DNA of 64,000 nucleotides from NCBI RefSeq assembly GCF_003386095.1, contig NZ_QREG01000019.1, positions 62,001 through 126,000 of the forward strand. Direction: 5' to 3'. This document shows, piece by piece, positions 61,508 through 64,000 of this stretch. The notes under the pieces are model-generated. The model was not told the origin of the DNA and did not search any database. It saw only the letters and a list, made by a program, of their open reading frames with translations. The position numbers and the translations under genes are program-made. The number at the start of each line of letters is the position of its first letter. The first letter of the stretch is position 1. This DNA comes from Marinoscillum furvescens DSM 4134. GTDB taxonomy: Bacteria; Bacteroidota; Bacteroidia; Cytophagales; Cyclobacteriaceae.

Positions 61508-63808
61508 ATGTTTAAAAGCACATTTACCATTTCATTCGTTTTAACACTACTTTTTTCCAGCCCATTGGTGCAGGCTCAAAATTCACCAGACCTTGTCGAT
61601 TATGTAAACCCACTCATGGGCACGGACTCAGAGTTTAGCTTATCTAATGGAAACACCTATCCGGCAATAGCTACGCCCTGGGGCATGAACTTCTGGACAC
61701 CCATGACCGCTCCGATGGGTGATGGCTGGACTTACAAATATGATGATTACAAGATCAGAGGGATCAAACAGACCCATCAGCCAAGTCCGTGGATCAATGA
61801 TTACGCAGCGTTTTCGCTGATGGCCGTCACAGGTGAACTCAAATTTGAGGAAGAATCGCGCGCATCATGGTTTTCACATAAGGCCGAAACGGTGCAGCCA
61901 CATTTTTACAAAGTATACCTGGCAGACTATGACGTAGTAGCTGAGGTGACACCAACCGAGCGTGCCGCACACTTTCGCTTTACGTTTCCTGAAACTGATT
62001 CTGCATACCTGATGTTGGATGCGTTTTTTCAGGGGTCGTATGTCAAAATCATTCCTGAAGAAAGACGCATTATTGGTTATTGCCGCAACAACCATGGAGG
62101 TGTTCCCTTCAATTTTCATAATTACTTCGTTGCAGAGTTTGATAAGGACTTTGAGCTGACACATACCTGGACTGACGACTGGACGCTTCAGCCAAACAGC
62201 ACGGAGCGAGAAGCCGATCATGTGGGCGCCATCGTAGGTTTCAAAACCAAAAGAGGGGAGCAGGTGCATGTAAAAGTGGCATCTTCTTTTATCAGCCCGG
62301 AACAAGCACAGCTGAATCTGGATCGTGAGATCGGAGGTGATACTTTCGAGCAAACCAAAGCCAAGGCAAGAGCCTCGTGGCAAAAGGAACTTTCACGCAT
62401 CCAGGTGACAGGCAGCAATCAGGATCACCTAAAGACTTTCTACTCGTGTTTGTATCGTGTTTTGCTGTTCCCAAGGAAGTTTTATGAGCTTGATGCAAAT
62501 AATCAGGTGGTGCATTATAGCCCCTACAATGGAAAGGTAGTGCCGGGCTACATGTTTACGGACAATGGCTTTTGGGATACCTTTCGTGCAGTTTTTCCCT
62601 TTTTCAACCTCATGTATGGAGAACTCACTACACAGATCATGGAGGGGCTGGCCAACACTTACAAAGAGTCTGGATGGCTGCCAGAGTGGGCAAGTCCTGG
62701 CCACCGCGATTGCATGATAGGATCCAATTCGGCACCAATCATTGTGGATGCCTACCTCAAAGGAAACGTAGCAGAACAAGATGTAGCCACACTTTGGGAG
62801 GCTATGCTTAAAAACGCTGATATAGAGGAAGGAAGGCCGCATGCATCTGTGGGGCGTGAAGGGGTGGACTACTACAACAAGCTCGGTTATGTGCCTTATG
62901 ATGTGAATATTAGGGAGAATACCGCTCGTACGCTGGAGTATGCATTTGCTGATTTTGCATTGGCCAAAATGGCCGATGAGCTGGAAAAGAAAAAGCTGGC
63001 TAAGCGTTTTTACAAGCAAGCGCAAAACTATCGCAACGTATTCGATCCGTCTACCAATCTGATGCGTGGGAAAAATGAGGACGGCACCTTTCAGTCACCA
63101 TTCAACCCGCTGAAATGGGGTGATGCTTTCACTGAGGGCAACAGCTTGCACTATACCTGGTCGGTGTTTCATGATGTGCAGGGCCTAGTTGATCTGATGG
63201 GTGGCACCGAAGCGTTCGAAGCTCAGCTTGATGGCGTATTTACCATGCCTCCAGATTTTGATGAGTCATACTATGGGCAGGTAATTCATGAGATCCGTGA
63301 AATGCAGATTGTCAACATGGGCAACTATGCACATGGAAACCAGCCTATTCAGCACATGATCTATCTCTACAACCATGCCGGTGCACCACAAAAGGCGCAA
63401 GAAAAAGTGAGAGATGTACTGACGAAACTCTATGCACCTACTCCCGATGGCTACTGTGGTGACGAGGACAATGGGCAGACATCTGCCTGGTATGTCTTTA
63501 GCGCTATGGGTTTTTATCCCGTGACGCCTACCAGCGACGAGTATGTGCTGGGAAGTCCGTTGTTTGATGAAGTAAAACTGAGCCTGGAAAATGGCGAAAC
63601 GTTCACCATCACAGCGGAAGACAATGGAAATCAAAGCCCTTATGTATCTGCTAAATCACTAAATGGAATTCCTTACACTCCCTTGTACTTGAAATTTGAG
63701 GATATCCAGAAGGGTGGAGAATTTAAGTTCCAAATGAGCGATTCACCGGAGCCATTCACTGGCGGTTCGGAGGATTTGCCTTATTCCTGGAGCCGCAAAC
63801 CAAAATAA
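61508..63808 (+). CDS. GH92-family alpha-mannosidase
   Basis: 766 residues. Signal peptide (about 1-23, ending VQAQ) without a lipobox Cys. N-terminal motif VDYVNPLMGTDSEFSLSNGN, then YPAIATPWGMNFWTPM; catalytic-region motifs TEGNSLHYTW (Glu543) and GDEDNGQTSAWYVFSAMG (Glu653/Asp654); HGNQPIQHMIYLYNHAG replaces the HGNEPSHH of the 42020 enzyme. This is a full-length GH92 of the canonical type but of another subgroup than 42020 and 56555. It should remove alpha-mannose residues in the periplasm. The next GH92 starts 16 bp after its stop. Confidence 0.92.
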   Translation: MFKSTFTISFVLTLLFSSPLVQAQNSPDLVDYVNPLMGTDSEFSLSNGNTYPAIATPWGMNFWTPMTAPMGDGWTYKYDDYKIRGIKQTHQPSPWINDYAAFSLMAVTGELKFEEESRASWFSHKAETVQPHFYKVYLADYDVVAEVTPTERAAHFRFTFPETDSAYLMLDAFFQGSYVKIIPEERRIIGYCRNNHGGVPFNFHNYFVAEFDKDFELTHTWTDDWTLQPNSTEREADHVGAIVGFKTKRGEQVHVKVASSFISPEQAQLNLDREIGGDTFEQTKAKARASWQKELSRIQVTGSNQDHLKTFYSCLYRVLLFPRKFYELDANNQVVHYSPYNGKVVPGYMFTDNGFWDTFRAVFPFFNLMYGELTTQIMEGLANTYKESGWLPEWASPGHRDCMIGSNSAPIIVDAYLKGNVAEQDVATLWEAMLKNADIEEGRPHASVGREGVDYYNKLGYVPYDVNIRENTARTLEYAFADFALAKMADELEKKKLAKRFYKQAQNYRNVFDPSTNLMRGKNEDGTFQSPFNPLKWGDAFTEGNSLHYTWSVFHDVQGLVDLMGGTEAFEAQLDGVFTMPPDFDESYYGQVIHEIREMQIVNMGNYAHGNQPIQHMIYLYNHAGAPQKAQEKVRDVLTKLYAPTPDGYCGDEDNGQTSAWYVFSAMGFYPVTPTSDEYVLGSPLFDEVKLSLENGETFTITAEDNGNQSPYVSAKSLNGIPYTPLYLKFEDIQKGGEFKFQMSDSPEPFTGGSEDLPYSWSRKPK

Positions 63809-63824
63809 AATCGATAAAGAGTTA

Positions 63825-64000
63825 ATGAACCGTTCCCAACTAAGTCTATTTTTTCTACTAATGATCACGGGAGCCTGGGCTCAGGATGTGACGCAGTATG
63901 TTGATCCCACGATTGGCAATGTTGCTCGCTTCCTGGTGCCCACATATCCTACCGCGCACCTGCCCAATCAAATGATTCGTGCTTACCCTGAAAAAGGAGA
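63825..64000 (+). CDS. N-terminal part of another GH92-family protein (cut by window end)
   Basis: 58 residues are visible from the ATG at 63825. A signal peptide (MNRSQLSLFFLLMITGAWAQ) is followed by YVDPTIGNVARFLVPTYPTA and NQMIRAYPEKG, nearly the same motif as in the 56555 protein (VDPYIGN, LVPTYPT, HLPNSMLRLYPE). It is therefore the second member of the divergent GH92 subgroup, in the same operon. The rest lies beyond the window. Confidence 0.85.
   Translation, partial: MNRSQLSLFFLLMITGAWAQDVTQYVDPTIGNVARFLVPTYPTAHLPNQMIRAYPEKG

Overview
The window is from a marine or soil Bacteroidota bacterium, most likely order Cytophagales. Supporting signs are the SusC/SusD pair, type IX secretion (T9SS) C-terminal sorting domains on several large proteins, Bacteroidota-type TAnnTTTG -7 promoter elements, SPII lipoproteins, a PID-CTERM protein and very few Shine-Dalgarno sequences. 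I saw no tRNA, rRNA, CRISPR array or transposase. Names are from motifs read by eye; no database was searched.

Left part (1-15.7 kb): the tail of a small protein, a DUF2490-type outer-membrane protein, a secreted PHB-depolymerase-like esterase (minus strand), then a tight plus-strand cluster: FabG/PhaB-like reductase, unusual ketoacyl synthase III homologue, sodium:solute symporter, acyl-CoA ligase, alpha/beta hydrolase and a helical-repeat protein. A TonB-dependent receptor without a SusD partner, a lipoprotein of unknown function and a membrane protein follow. The esterase, reductase, ligase and transporter together suggest use of an ester or hydroxy-acid substrate; this is inference.

Right part (about 16-64 kb, running off the end): a very large alpha-mannan utilisation locus. 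It encodes four GH92-type alpha-mannosidases (one cut by the window edge), four GH71/GH99-like endo-mannosidase-type proteins (one a 2525-residue protein that also carries two metallophosphoesterase domains), a separate phosphoesterase, a sulfatase, SusC/SusD plus a DUF3823 lipoprotein, a ROK sugar kinase, a beta-helix lipoprotein, a heme-motif/LamG protein, and two proteins sharing an unrecognised N-terminal module. Endo-acting enzymes would cut the chain, phosphatases and sulfatase would remove decorations, SusCD would import oligosaccharides, GH92 enzymes would release mannose and the ROK kinase could phosphorylate it. A phosphorylated and/or sulfated mannan is the likely substrate.

The most interesting signal is regulatory. 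Ahead of every apparent transcription unit of the mannan locus, and of one lipoprotein gene just before it, lie three to six TTAA-type boxes (TTAAG, TTAAT, sometimes TTTA) spaced exactly 11 bp apart. The last box usually begins 15 bp before a TAnnTTTG-like -7 element. The only regulator in the window (53444-55960, minus) is a membrane-spanning protein with a periplasmic lectin-like and kelch-like sensor and a cytoplasmic SARP/OmpR-type winged helix. SARP proteins bind direct repeats with 11-bp periodicity abutting the -10 element, so I propose that this one-component transmembrane SARP controls the locus through the phased boxes, including its own divergent promoter. A second novelty is a pair of related, structured leader-RNA-like elements at 15.8 and 16.1 kb with compensatory stem changes.
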